Shown in pieces: positions 1-8,341 of a stretch of DNA of 20,675 nucleotides; the first letter of the stretch is position 1; every line of letters begins with the position of its first letter. Origin of the DNA: Desulfarculales bacterium UBA702 (GTDB lineage Bacteria > Desulfobacterota > Syntrophobacteria > Syntrophobacterales > Syntrophobacteraceae); contig DBMI01000034.1 of assembly GCA_002298165.1 (NCBI GenBank), positions 26,873-47,547 on the forward strand. The letters run 5' to 3'. The translations under genes were made by a program, and so were the position numbers. The notes under the pieces are model-generated. The model searched no databases. It was given only the letters and a program-made list of their open reading frames with translations, and had not been told where the DNA came from.

Positions 1-35
1 TTCCCCGAAAACTCTCTTGCCATAAAACCGCTTCG

Positions 36-65
36 GGAACATAATCAGAGCTATTGCATTATAAT
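36..65 (+). promoter_or_regulatory. Probable sigma-70 promoter of the TPR-like gene
   Basis: A perfect TATAAT lies at 60-65. An approximate -35 box (GGAACA, 36-41) lies 18 bp upstream and matches only the ACA half of the consensus. The predicted start of transcription, near 72, falls after the ATG at 54 and before the ATG at 96, which supports the downstream start codon. Confidence 0.4.
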
Positions 66-95
66 TCGAACGATTTAGCGCTCAGCGGAGGCAAA

Positions 96-671
96 ATGGC
101 TGGTCATTCCGAAAATATCCGGTTTTATAGAGAAATGCTCCGACTCGATCCGTCGTCGAAGGTTTTTGAAGCTTTGGCCGAGGAACTCTATGCTGCCGGG
201 GAGTGGCAGGAAGTTGTGCTGATTTGCCGTGAAGGCCTAAAGTATCACGCCGAGCATCTAAGGCCTCGAGTGCTGCTCGGGATGGCGCTTATGGAACTTG
301 GAGAGCATGAGGAATCACAAGGGATTCTGCTCGAAGTTCATCGGACTATTCGGGAAAGCAGCATCGTCTTCAAGCTCCTGGCGGAACAGGCGGCCCTTTC
401 AGGCGAATCGGGCGAGGCGGCGCAGTTTACCAGGATCTATCAATGTCTTGCGGGCCAGAGTCTTCCCGAAAAAAATGAATTGAAAGTTCAAGAATCAGCG
501 CAGGCCTCCCAACCCCAGGTACCTGGCCGTCCCCCCGGAAAACTGGAACTCATCTTGTCCGCACTTGCCGATAAGCTGGAATCCAGGTCACCTGACTCGC
601 ATAAGTCGAGTATCCTTTCGGTCTCGGATCTGGACATACTCAAGAAGGCTGTGATGGCGTCGGTGGACTAA
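96..671 (+). CDS. TPR-like repeat protein of unknown function
   Basis: A 191-residue soluble protein without signal peptide or membrane segment. Residues 8-110 form paired amphipathic helices with TPR-type spacing (LAEELYAAGEW, LLGMALMELGEHEES, LLAEQAALSGESGEA), so it is probably a protein-protein adaptor with about three tetratricopeptide-like units. Residues 120-150 are a Gln/Pro-rich linker, followed by a short C-terminal helical part ending SDLDILKKAVMASVD. I chose the ATG at 96 because GGAGG at 87-91 precedes it; the in-frame ATG at 54 has no such site and lies upstream of the predicted transcription start. It precedes the DUF4390-ntrY-ntrX block by 228 bp and may or may not be co-transcribed. 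The partner is unknown and no specific TPR family was recognised. Confidence 0.75.
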   Translation: MAGHSENIRFYREMLRLDPSSKVFEALAEELYAAGEWQEVVLICREGLKYHAEHLRPRVLLGMALMELGEHEESQGILLEVHRTIRESSIVFKLLAEQAALSGESGEAAQFTRIYQCLAGQSLPEKNELKVQESAQASQPQVPGRPPGKLELILSALADKLESRSPDSHKSSILSVSDLDILKKAVMASVD

Positions 672-777
672 GCGGGTTGGCGCCACAGCCCACGAAGGGC
701 AACGTAAAAGGCCGAAAGGCCCTCAACATCCCGCAGGTGCGGCTTCAGGGTCAATGCAGCAATCAGACCATAGATCT

Positions 778-803
778 CAACTTGCAACTTGCAACCTGCA
801 ACC
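778..803. repeat. Heptamer tandem repeat CAACTTG (about 3.7 copies)
   Basis: The units are CAACTTG (778-784), CAACTTG (785-791), CAACCTG (792-798) and a partial CAACC. They lie in the 228-bp spacer between the TPR-like gene and the DUF4390 gene. The same spacer has a small hairpin, GGCC-GAAA-GGCC, at 709-720. No gene is visible in the spacer. Confidence 0.6.
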
Positions 804-899
804 ACGCCCGTCCTTTTCCTCATTTCACTTGTATTCGGCGGTGCCCTTAGCTAGAATCCGGCAATGTGTCATCTGGGAAGAACCTGATACGGAATGTCT

Positions 900-1475
900 A
901 TGAAACTTTTCCTCACGCGGATATCAGCCTGCTTCATCCTGGTGGTCCTCGCCGCCGGATTTCCGCTTTTTGTTGCCGCGTCGAATAAGGCAATCATCCA
1001 GGAACTTTCGATCGATAAGTTTGGCCAGGACGTCGAGGTCAATTTTAAGCTGGAAAACTGTTTTACGCCCAAGATGGAAGAGGCCATCCTGAACGGCGTT
1101 CCTACCACATTCAGGATTATCGTCGCACTTGAGAAGCCCGCGCCAGCACTGATGAAGGGGGACGTAGTCGATTTCGCCCTCGAACATACGATAAGGTATA
1201 ACCGCCTCAACAACGAATTCCAGGTCCACCTGCCCGAGCACCCGCAGAAGTTTCTGGTGACCCGCAATTTCAACGAGGCAAAGGCCTGGATGAGCACGAT
1301 TCGAGGATTGCCTATAATAGCCACATGCTGGCTTCGCAAGGACCTCGAATACACTCTCAAGGTGAAGGCCGAACTCTCGAAGGTCGAACTGCCCCTTTTC
1401 TTCCGCTACATCATTTTTTGGGTATCGCTCTGGGATTTTGAAACCGACTGGTACACAGTCAAATTTTCGATGTAG
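900..1475 (+). CDS. DUF4390-type secreted protein upstream of ntrY
   Basis: A 191-residue protein starting with a classical signal peptide (MKLFLTR, then a hydrophobic stretch to about residue 26), so it is exported to the periplasm. The rest is a mixed beta-strand domain with the pattern seen in DUF4390 proteins (early DVEVNFKLENCF, then AILNGVPTTFRIIVALE, then LNNEFQVHLPE). Family function is unknown. As I recall, DUF4390 genes sit directly upstream of ntrY-like kinases in several proteobacteria, and here only 2 bp separate its stop from the ntrY start, so the two are translationally linked. A role in presenting a signal to the NtrY periplasmic domain is my inference. ATG 900 has ACGGA six bases upstream; ATG 894 would add two residues and cannot be excluded. 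Confidence 0.75.
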   Translation: MKLFLTRISACFILVVLAAGFPLFVAASNKAIIQELSIDKFGQDVEVNFKLENCFTPKMEEAILNGVPTTFRIIVALEKPAPALMKGDVVDFALEHTIRYNRLNNEFQVHLPEHPQKFLVTRNFNEAKAWMSTIRGLPIIATCWLRKDLEYTLKVKAELSKVELPLFFRYIIFWVSLWDFETDWYTVKFSM

Positions 1476-1477
1476 CC

Positions 1478-3685
1478 ATGAATCAGCAGGACCCCAAGCC
1501 TAAGGAAAAGCGCCGGAAAATAGAACGAATTCTGGTTGCGGCAACCTTCGTTCTGATCCTCGGAGTTGGATTCCTGCAGGGCTGGTTCTTCAGGCTTCGC
1601 ACCGACCTGCCCCTGCTGAGCAATCTCCTTCTTTTCGCCTTTGTGAACCTGAATGTCCTCCTTCTGCTGCTCCTGGCCTACCTCGTGCTGAGGAATATTG
1701 TAAAGCTGGTCTTCGAGCGGAAGCGAAACGTTCCCGGATCAAAGCTCAAGACCCGGCTTGTAGCTGCATCCGTTGGCCTGACGCTCATTCCGGCCATTCC
1801 GCTTTTCTGGATGGCGAGCCAGTTCATTTTTTCGAGTCTTGACTATTGGTTCAGCTCACAGGTGGAACGCTCACTTGAAAGCTCGGTACAGCTCGTTAAG
1901 CAGTTCGCCGAACAGGAGCGCGCCAATATGGCGTCCGAATGTGGGGCGCTGCTGCCGGAGATCGCCGATGCCGTAAAGGCCAAGGTCGGGGAGGATGCGG
2001 AAGCGAACACCCAGAAACTCCTGAGGCGAAACAGGATCGATGGGCTTTTTGTCTATGATTCTTCGGGAACTCTTACGTGGAGTTCGCGGCAGGATACATT
2101 GCCGCAGATCGACCCGGCTTTCCTCAGAAACGGCTTCCAAAAAGAGAGCGGTGCCGCATCCAGAATCATTGACATGCTGCCCGGCGAACTTGATGCGATA
2201 GCGGTCAAGCTGCCCTTTTCACTTGATCCGCCGGGACCAATGCCGGACGGATCTCTTATTGCCGTAAGGCTTTTTCCAGCGCAGCTTGCGCAGAAAATGG
2301 ACTCCATTACGGCGGGATATGAAGATTTTCTCCAATTGAAGATGCTCCATATGCCGTTAAAGAAGAGCCATTTCATCACCTTTTCCATTGTTACCATCCT
2401 GGCGGTATTCGCGGCTGTGTGGTTTGGATTCTATCTCGCGAAAAACCTCACGGGGCCGATACAGAATATGGTAACTGCCACTAGGCGCATCGCCGACGGA
2501 GACCTCGACGTACGGCTGGAACCGGGCAGGCTCGACGAGATCGGCATGCTGATGGAATCTTTCAACCAGATGACGGGCGATCTCCGGGAGAGCCGAGAAA
2601 AACTCGATCATGCCTACAAGGACCTCCAGAGCACAAATATCGAACTCGATGAGCGCCGCCGCTACATGGAGATAGTTCTGAAAAATATCGCCGCGGCGGT
2701 GGTCAGTGTCGATGCGGGCGGGAACATCACGACCATCAACAAATCGGCGGAGGCCATTTTCGGCTACCGGGCCGAAGAAGTGAGGGGCGAGCATTACAGT
2801 AAGTTCGTCGACAAATCGCATATCGAAATCATCAATTCTCTCAAATCCTCATATGGGGCCTCCCGCCAGCCCTATCTCGAACGGGCGGTTCAGGTGAAGG
2901 TTTCCGGCTCCCCCATGTCGCTTCTTGTAAAGGTTTCGATTCTGCGGGATGACTCCGACCATTACATGGGGCTGGTTACGGTGCTCGATGATTTCACCGA
3001 ATTGGAAAAAGCCCAGCGAATGGCAGCATGGCGCGAAGTAGCCCGCCGGATCGCGCACGAGATAAAAAATCCGCTCACACCGATTCAGTTAAGCGCTCAA
3101 AGGCTTCGGCGAAAATACTCCGAAATGGTCCAGCCCGACGGCTCCGTATTCGATGAATGCACCCGGACGATAATCCAGCAGGTGGACCACATGCAGCACC
3201 TTGTAAACGAATTCTCGAAATTCGCCCGTCTGCCCCGCGCCCGCCTCGCCGCATGCAACTTATCCGAAATCGTAGAAGAGGGGTTGAGCCTCTACCGGCA
3301 TAATTTCAACCGCATAGCTTTCAAGCTGCAAAAAGACGAATCGATGCCACCGCTCCAGTTGGATCGCGATCAGTTCAGGCAGGTAATTATCAATCTGCTC
3401 GATAATGCAGTCCACGCCCTGGAGCAGAAAGAGGGCGAGATCTCGATCAGTCTCTCCTACGACCCGGTCCTGAAGATCGCCCGTCTGCAATGCGCCGATA
3501 CCGGCCACGGAATAGCCCCAGAAAATCGGCTGAAGATTTTCGAGCCATACTATTCGACAAAGGTTAAAGGAACCGGGCTGGGGCTGGCGATTGTTTCAAG
3601 CATCATAGCAGATCACAACGGATTTATTCGCGTGCGCGAAAACAAACCTAACGGGACGGTATTCACGATTGAACTTCCGGGGTAG
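1478..3685 (+). CDS. ntrY: NtrY-like membrane sensor histidine kinase
   Basis: A 735-residue kinase, the usual NtrY length. Membrane segments are near residues 17-37, 48-71, 94-118 and 298-319, with a long periplasmic region between the third and fourth. HAMP follows at about 316-372, then a short coiled coil, a PAS domain (about 395-500), HisKA with phospho-acceptor His527 in HEIKNPLTPIQLS, and an HATPase domain with N box NLLDNAVHALE (about 640), G1 DTGHGI (about 674) and G2 GTGLGLA (about 698). It should autophosphorylate at His527 and pass phosphate to NtrX encoded next. The HisKA signature HEIKNPLTPIQ is the NtrB/NtrY type. Family roles include nitrogen, redox and envelope control; which applies here is not visible. 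The gene is separated from ntrX by 214 bp that carry an inverted-repeat element, which is unusual for this pair. Confidence 0.9.
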   Translation: MNQQDPKPKEKRRKIERILVAATFVLILGVGFLQGWFFRLRTDLPLLSNLLLFAFVNLNVLLLLLLAYLVLRNIVKLVFERKRNVPGSKLKTRLVAASVGLTLIPAIPLFWMASQFIFSSLDYWFSSQVERSLESSVQLVKQFAEQERANMASECGALLPEIADAVKAKVGEDAEANTQKLLRRNRIDGLFVYDSSGTLTWSSRQDTLPQIDPAFLRNGFQKESGAASRIIDMLPGELDAIAVKLPFSLDPPGPMPDGSLIAVRLFPAQLAQKMDSITAGYEDFLQLKMLHMPLKKSHFITFSIVTILAVFAAVWFGFYLAKNLTGPIQNMVTATRRIADGDLDVRLEPGRLDEIGMLMESFNQMTGDLRESREKLDHAYKDLQSTNIELDERRRYMEIVLKNIAAAVVSVDAGGNITTINKSAEAIFGYRAEEVRGEHYSKFVDKSHIEIINSLKSSYGASRQPYLERAVQVKVSGSPMSLLVKVSILRDDSDHYMGLVTVLDDFTELEKAQRMAAWREVARRIAHEIKNPLTPIQLSAQRLRRKYSEMVQPDGSVFDECTRTIIQQVDHMQHLVNEFSKFARLPRARLAACNLSEIVEEGLSLYRHNFNRIAFKLQKDESMPPLQLDRDQFRQVIINLLDNAVHALEQKEGEISISLSYDPVLKIARLQCADTGHGIAPENRLKIFEPYYSTKVKGTGLGLAIVSSIIADHNGFIRVRENKPNGTVFTIELPG

Positions 3686-3691
3686 GGCAGG

Positions 3692-3882
3692 ATTCACCGC
3701 AGAGAGCGCAGAGCACGCGGAGAAAGAAAATGAAGGGTTTGAGCGGTTGCAGCGAAGCCTAGCAATGTAGGGTAGGCACGGCTTTTTCGTGCCCACCCTG
3801 CGCCATGAGCGCGGCAAAATCCCGCCCTCAGCTTTAACAATTTCGATTTACCTCCGCGATCTCTGCGATCTCCGCGGTGAAT
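3692..3882. repeat. Nested inverted-repeat element between ntrY and ntrX
   Basis: The outer 31-bp arms, 3692-3722 and 3852-3882, are inverted copies matching at 27 of 31 positions, with core ATTCACCGC and CGCGGAG at the ends. Inside is a second hairpin, GGGTAGGCACG (3770-3780) against CGTGCCCACCC (3788-3798), 10 of 11 paired with loop GCTTTTT. No coding potential is seen inside. The structure resembles the non-autonomous palindromic elements common in intergenic DNA of Desulfobacterota. It occupies nearly all the space between ntrY and ntrX, so any readthrough transcript would fold here. Confidence 0.75.
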
Positions 3883-3899
3883 AGGATTCGAGGTACAGG

Positions 3900-5276
3900 A
3901 TGAAGCAAAAAGTTCTCATAGTGGATGATGAGATCAGCATCCTTCAGTCCCTGAGCGGCATATTGCTTGATGAGGGTTATGGGATCACGCTGGCTGAGTC
4001 GGGCGAGGAGGCGATCGAGAAGGCCAAAAAGGATCCGCCAGACCTCATCCTGCTCGATGTCTGGATGCCGGGGACCGATGGCCTTACCGTGCTCTCCGAG
4101 ATCAAGAAGATCTACCCGCGGGTCCCGGTGATAATCATCTCAGGGCACGGCAATATCGAGACTGCGGTAAAGGCTACCCGCATGGGTGCCTTCGATTTTA
4201 TCGAAAAGCCGCTTTCGATTGATCGGGTGCTGTTGTCGATTCAAAATGCGGTCGAGTTTTCCCGGCTGGAGGAAGAAAACCGCGTCCTTCGCAAGAAGGC
4301 TAACAAGCCGACCAGAATGACCGGCGCCAGTATAGCGGTCGATAGCCTGAGAGAGCAAATCAGCCGTGCGGCCCCGACCAACGCCACCGTGCTGATTACC
4401 GGAGAAAACGGCACCGGCAAAGAGCTTGCTGCCCGCCTGATCCACCTTTCGAGCCGTCGCGCGAACCGCCCGATGATCGAGGTAAACTGCGCCGCCATAC
4501 CCGAGGAACTCATCGAAAGCGAACTCTTCGGACACGAGAAAGGCTCATTTACCGGCGCATACGAGAAGCGCAAGGGAAAATTCGACCTGGCAAATACCGG
4601 GACGCTTTTCCTCGACGAAATCGGAGACATGAGCCTGAGGACCCAGGCCAAGATACTGCGAATAATCCAGGAACAGACTTTCGAGCGGGTCGGCGGCTCC
4701 CATCCGGTCGAGGTGGACGTAAGGATAGTTGCCGCGACCAATAAGGACCTGGCCAGGGAAATAGAACTCGGCAGGTTTCGGCAGGACCTCTATTACCGGC
4801 TCAACGTGATCCCGATTTTCGTTCCTCCCCTGCGGGACCGCCTCGAAGATATACCGCTGCTGGTGGAAAACTTTGCGGCCGACCTGGCCAACGAAAGCTC
4901 CCTTGGCAAGAAAAACATTGACCCGGCAATCTTCCCACTGCTTCAGCACTACACGTGGCCCGGAAATATCAGGGAGCTAAAAAATTTCGTCGAACGCCTC
5001 ATCATAATGACACCGGGCCAGGAAATCCGCCCCGCCGATCTTCCCTCCGAACTTCTGAGCGCGGAGCCAAGAGAAAACGGGGAGCCGCGTTATTTCCAAT
5101 TCCCCACTTTGAAAGAGGCCAGATCGTCTTTCGAACGCGACTACCTCATCAGGAAGCTTGAGGAAAACGGCTGGAATATCTCCGTGACCGCCGCGCAAAT
5201 CGGCCTGGAAAGGGCTTATCTTCACCGAAAAATGAGAGTACTCGGGATAAGGGAGGACAACCCGTCGGAAGGATGA
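3900..5276 (+). CDS. ntrX: NtrX/NtrC-family sigma-54 response regulator
   Basis: 458 residues in three domains. The receiver (1-120) has the acidic pair Asp9/Asp10, phospho-acceptor Asp53, Ser81 and Lys103. The AAA+ domain (about 140-370) has Walker A GENGTGKE (168-175), the sigma-54 contact loop GSFTGA (215-220, with Ser in place of Ala of the canonical GAFTGA, a common variant) and Walker B LFLDEIGD (236-243). A Fis-type HTH ends the protein (about 420-450). It should be phosphorylated by NtrY and activate sigma-54 promoters. The intact loop and Walker motifs argue for a working activator, unlike some NtrX proteins that lost sigma-54 contact. The start is ATG 3900 with GAGG at 3890-3893. 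It ends 7 bp from the stop of the convergent cheY gene. Confidence 0.9.
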   Translation: MKQKVLIVDDEISILQSLSGILLDEGYGITLAESGEEAIEKAKKDPPDLILLDVWMPGTDGLTVLSEIKKIYPRVPVIIISGHGNIETAVKATRMGAFDFIEKPLSIDRVLLSIQNAVEFSRLEEENRVLRKKANKPTRMTGASIAVDSLREQISRAAPTNATVLITGENGTGKELAARLIHLSSRRANRPMIEVNCAAIPEELIESELFGHEKGSFTGAYEKRKGKFDLANTGTLFLDEIGDMSLRTQAKILRIIQEQTFERVGGSHPVEVDVRIVAATNKDLAREIELGRFRQDLYYRLNVIPIFVPPLRDRLEDIPLLVENFAADLANESSLGKKNIDPAIFPLLQHYTWPGNIRELKNFVERLIIMTPGQEIRPADLPSELLSAEPRENGEPRYFQFPTLKEARSSFERDYLIRKLEENGWNISVTAAQIGLERAYLHRKMRVLGIREDNPSEG

Positions 5277-5283
5277 GCGCCGG

Positions 5284-5667
5284 CTAATTGTTCGGGATTA
5301 TCTTGGCGATTTTTTCTTCGAGTATAGCCGCTGTGAAAGGTTTGACCACGTAGTTGCTGACCTTGGCCTTGACCGCTTCCATTATATTTTCTTTCTGGGC
5401 CTCGGCAGTAACCATGAGGAAGGGAATGCTCTTTAATTTTTCATCTCCACGGACGAGCTTAAGGAGATCCAGCCCGCCCATTTCGGGCATGTTCCAGTCG
5501 GAGACTATCAGGTCGATTTTCGAAGACTTGAGGATTTTGAGGGCCTCGACTCCGTTTTCGGCCTCCAATACTTCCCCAAACTGGAGATCTTTCAAAACTT
5601 TCTTGATTATGCGCCGCATCGTGGCAAAATCGTCCACGACCAGCGCCACCATTTCTGCGTATGCCAC
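5284..5667 (-). CDS. cheY: Stand-alone CheY-type response regulator
   Basis: A 127-residue single receiver domain with all CheY landmarks: Asp12/Asp13, phospho-acceptor Asp57 in SDWNMPEMGGL, Thr87, Tyr106 and Lys109. The SDWNMP and VVKPF sequences are those of chemotaxis CheY, which binds FliM at the flagellar switch when phosphorylated. No output domain is present. No other chemotaxis or flagellar gene is visible nearby, so its cognate CheA must be encoded elsewhere. The start is a GTG at 5667 (protein begins MAYAEMVALVVDD); AGAGGA lies about 11 bases upstream, a little far. An ATG five codons in lacks a ribosome site. It converges on ntrX and diverges from the dcuS-like gene. Confidence 0.88.
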   Translation of the reverse strand: MAYAEMVALVVDDFATMRRIIKKVLKDLQFGEVLEAENGVEALKILKSSKIDLIVSDWNMPEMGGLDLLKLVRGDEKLKSIPFLMVTAEAQKENIMEAVKAKVSNYVVKPFTAAILEEKIAKIIPNN

Positions 5668-5847
5668 TGGAGTTTAAGTCCTCTAGTTAGAATCATTCCC
5701 ATGTTTATCTTACCTGAACCGGCGCATGTTCGGTAGAGGAAAAGTATTTGGCTTCGACAAAAATGGAGGACATTCCGGCTTTTATTAAATCTTGCCTCGT
5801 AACCATAAATCTCTAAAACTCCTGAATCCTCAGCTTTTGATATGTTA

Positions 5848-5876
5848 TTTAATGAAAGAATCCGGGTCATTATAAT
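5848..5876 (+). promoter_or_regulatory. Probable sigma-70 promoter of the dcuS-dcuR genes
   Basis: A perfect -10 TATAAT at 5871-5876 is preceded at 17 bp by TTTAAT (5848-5853, three of six consensus bases). The predicted transcript starts near 5883, just ahead of the GGGGAGA ribosome site at 5890-5896 and the GTG at 5903. The leader would be about 20 bases. Confidence 0.5.
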
Positions 5877-5902
5877 TGGACTCAAAAATGGGGAGATAAT
5901 AC

Positions 5903-7525
5903 GTGAGTGCAATCCTTGCCTGGATCGGCCGCTTTATTCCCAGGGGGCTGCAGTTAAGGTTGAGCCTGTTGGTCAGCGCACTCCTTTTCCTGCTTGCCAT
6001 TTTGATAGGGGCCGTCTCTTCGGACTCGATACGCGGCATTATGCTGCACCAGATCGAGAACAAAACCCTCGTTGTGGCTGAGGCGGTGGCACTGAATCCC
6101 ATTGTCGTGGAAGGCATTGAAAAGCGAGACCCGACGCGAATCCAGGAATTGGCCGAACAGGTGAGGAGGGTTTCATTTGCCGAATACGTAGTTGTTGCCG
6201 ACCGGCAGGGAATTCGCTACAGCCACCCGGTTCCGGAGAGAATCGGGCAGGAATTTGTGGGAGGCGATTATCAGGCTGCGATAATTGAGGGCCGTTCGTA
6301 TGTTTCTCGCGCCGTAGGGACCCTGGGCCCCTCGATGCGTGGTTTCGTTCCGGTACGGAATACCGGCGGAGAGATCATCGGATTTGTAGCGGTTGGCCAC
6401 CTTCAGTATGAAATAGAGGCTCAGGTTTATGCCCAGCAGCGAAGAGTCATTGGCTATTCGGCTGTGGTGCTGCTGTTTGGAGTAATTGGAGCCGGCTACA
6501 TAGGCAGATCTTTCAAGGCTGCCATTTTTGGGCTGGAGCCGCACGAAATCGCCGCTTTGTTTGAAGAGCGAAACGCAATAATCGAATCCATCCGCGAAGG
6601 AATTGTGGCTGTTGACGGAGCGGGCCGGCTAACCCTGGTAAACCAGGCGGCTCGCCGCTACCTTGATATGGCCCCGGATACCGAGCTTCGCGGGTGTCGA
6701 TTGAGCGAATTGAGCGCGTGCCGTGAAATGGAATTGGCGCTGGCCGAGAAGCGGAGGGCGCACGACCATGAAATCTTGATTGCCGAGCGCGCCATGATAG
6801 TAAATATTCTTCCACTGGGGCCGGTTTCAGGGGCGGTGGCGAGTTTTCGTCCAAAAGACGAAATCGACCGGCTTGCCCGAAAGCTTCTGCACATGCAGGA
6901 ATATTCAGATTTGCTGCGCGCCCAGACCCACGAATACTCGAACAAGCTCCACACGGTTGCCGGCCTGATTCAGATCGGTGCGCACCAGGAAGCGCTCGAA
7001 CTGGTCATGAACGAGGCCAGCGGCTACCAGGAGCTTTTAAAAACTCTGGCCGAAGCCGTCCCTGATCCAATAGTCGCGGGGCTTATACTTGGAAAATTCA
7101 ACCGGGCCCGCGAGCTTAAAATTAACCTCAATCTCGATCCTGACAGCTCATTTGCTGACATCCCGCCACACATAAGCCGCTCCGGCCTGGTTACTATCCT
7201 TGGCAATCTGCTGGACAATGCTTTCGAGGCTGCCCGGCTCTCGGAAGAGGGCGCCGATGTAAGGCTTTTTCTGACCGACCTCGGACTGGATCTGATAATC
7301 GAGGTCGAAGACTCTGGCCGGGGAGTTCCGGCCAATATCGCCGACACCCTGTTTGAAAGGGGGGTAACCACCAATGAGGGGCCGGGTCGAGGCGTCGGCC
7401 TTTTCCTGGTGAATCGAGCAGTCGAGGCCGCCGGTGGATACATCAGCTTTGGGAAGGGAGAATTAGGAGGTGCACTGTTCACCGTAAGCATCCCAAAGAA
7501 GTCACGGCCAGAAAATAGCGTTTGA
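5903..7525 (+). CDS. dcuS: DcuS/CitA-family C4-dicarboxylate sensor kinase
   Basis: 540 residues with the DcuS/CitA plan: TM1 (about 19-38), periplasmic Cache/PAS sensor (about 40-180), TM2 (about 181-202), the GLEPHEIAALFEERNAI linker typical of the family, a cytoplasmic PAS (about 222-318), a dimerisation helix with phospho-acceptor His343 in THEYSNKLHTVAGL, and HATPase with N box GNLLDNAFEA, DSGRGVP (470-476) and GRGVGL. The five residues that bind C4-dicarboxylates in E. coli DcuS (R107, H110, F120, R147, F149) align with R105, H108, F118, R146 and F148, so fumarate, succinate or malate is the likely ligand, with citrate as the alternative. The GTG start has GGGGAGA six bases upstream. 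The response-regulator gene follows after 39 bp and the transporter after that, forming one module. Confidence 0.9.
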   Translation: MSAILAWIGRFIPRGLQLRLSLLVSALLFLLAILIGAVSSDSIRGIMLHQIENKTLVVAEAVALNPIVVEGIEKRDPTRIQELAEQVRRVSFAEYVVVADRQGIRYSHPVPERIGQEFVGGDYQAAIIEGRSYVSRAVGTLGPSMRGFVPVRNTGGEIIGFVAVGHLQYEIEAQVYAQQRRVIGYSAVVLLFGVIGAGYIGRSFKAAIFGLEPHEIAALFEERNAIIESIREGIVAVDGAGRLTLVNQAARRYLDMAPDTELRGCRLSELSACREMELALAEKRRAHDHEILIAERAMIVNILPLGPVSGAVASFRPKDEIDRLARKLLHMQEYSDLLRAQTHEYSNKLHTVAGLIQIGAHQEALELVMNEASGYQELLKTLAEAVPDPIVAGLILGKFNRARELKINLNLDPDSSFADIPPHISRSGLVTILGNLLDNAFEAARLSEEGADVRLFLTDLGLDLIIEVEDSGRGVPANIADTLFERGVTTNEGPGRGVGLFLVNRAVEAAGGYISFGKGELGGALFTVSIPKKSRPENSV

Positions 7526-7564
7526 AATGTAGTTGTGGTATGGAACAATTTCGGGAGTTTAGAA

Positions 7565-8260
7565 ATGACTGACGCGCATCGGATTCGTGTGGTCATTATA
7601 GAAGACGATCCACGCATCTCGGAGCTGCACCGGCGCTTTACCGAAAAGGTTCCGGGATTCGAAGTGGTTGGTGTAGCCAATACACTTGCCGACGCCGAGG
7701 AGATCACTCGGATTCTGGCCCCGGATCTCGTTCTGCTTGATCTTTTTTTCCCCGAAGGAAGCGGACTGGATTTGCTGCGCCGCCTTCGAGCGGGCGCCTT
7801 CTCCACGGACGTGATCCTTATTACCGCTGCGCGCGAGATGTCCACCCTCCAGGAAGCGATTCAGGCCGGTGTAATAGACTATATCGTGAAACCGGTCTAT
7901 TTTCCCCGTTTCCAGGAATCCCTCGAGAAATACCGCGATTACCATGTCGGCATTCATTCCGGAGGCACCCTGGACCAGGGAGTGGTAGACCGGCTGCTCA
8001 GGTCCAATCACCCAAAGCATATCGATCAATCCGAAACGCCCAAAGGCATCGATCCGCTGACCCTTCGTAAAGTTCGGCGGGCTTTTACGGACGACCCCGA
8101 AAAGACCGTCAGTGCCGAAGAACTCGCCGAAGCCTTGGGAGTCAGCCGCACCACCGCACGACGCTATCTCGAACACCTGGTGAGCGAAGGGTTTCTCGAC
8201 GCCGACCTCCTTTATGGAGTGGTCGGCCGCCCCGAGCGTCGCTACTACCGGCACACCTGA
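7565..8260 (+). CDS. dcuR: DcuR/CitB-family response regulator
   Basis: 231 residues. The receiver (1-120) carries Glu13/Asp14 acidic residues, phospho-acceptor Asp59 in LLDLFFPEGSG, Thr87 and Lys109; LDLFFPEGSGLDLL is characteristic of the DcuR/CitB/DpiA family. A linker leads to a C-terminal winged-helix HTH (about 165-230; EELAEALGVSRTTARRYLEHL). It should be phosphorylated by the adjacent DcuS-like kinase and activate C4-dicarboxylate uptake and fumarate-metabolism genes, first of all the transporter 206 bp downstream. I chose the ATG at 7565 because CGGGAG lies seven bases upstream; an in-frame GTG at 7535 would add ten residues lacking family character. Confidence 0.9.
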   Translation: MTDAHRIRVVIIEDDPRISELHRRFTEKVPGFEVVGVANTLADAEEITRILAPDLVLLDLFFPEGSGLDLLRRLRAGAFSTDVILITAAREMSTLQEAIQAGVIDYIVKPVYFPRFQESLEKYRDYHVGIHSGGTLDQGVVDRLLRSNHPKHIDQSETPKGIDPLTLRKVRRAFTDDPEKTVSAEELAEALGVSRTTARRYLEHLVSEGFLDADLLYGVVGRPERRYYRHT

Positions 8261-8312
8261 GAAAACTCTTAACTCACTCCCACTTCCTCCCTCGTGAACA
8301 AAATGAACATAA

Positions 8313-8341
8313 AGTCTTTAAAGAAATAAAAATTCTATACT
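8313..8341 (+). promoter_or_regulatory. AT-rich region with palindrome and -10 box upstream of the Dcu transporter; candidate DcuR target
   Basis: The spacer 8261-8466 contains a perfect 10-bp palindrome TCTTTAAAGA (8315-8324) and a -10-like TATACT (8336-8341). No good -35 box sits at the right spacing, as expected for an activator-dependent promoter. DcuR of E. coli binds AT-rich sites, and this is the most AT-rich stretch here. The assignment is inferred from context. Confidence 0.3.

Noticed and set aside
7024..7845. 273-codon minus-strand frame
   Set aside because: It is antisense to the dcuS and dcuR-like genes and has the Arg/Ser/Pro-rich composition typical of shadow frames.
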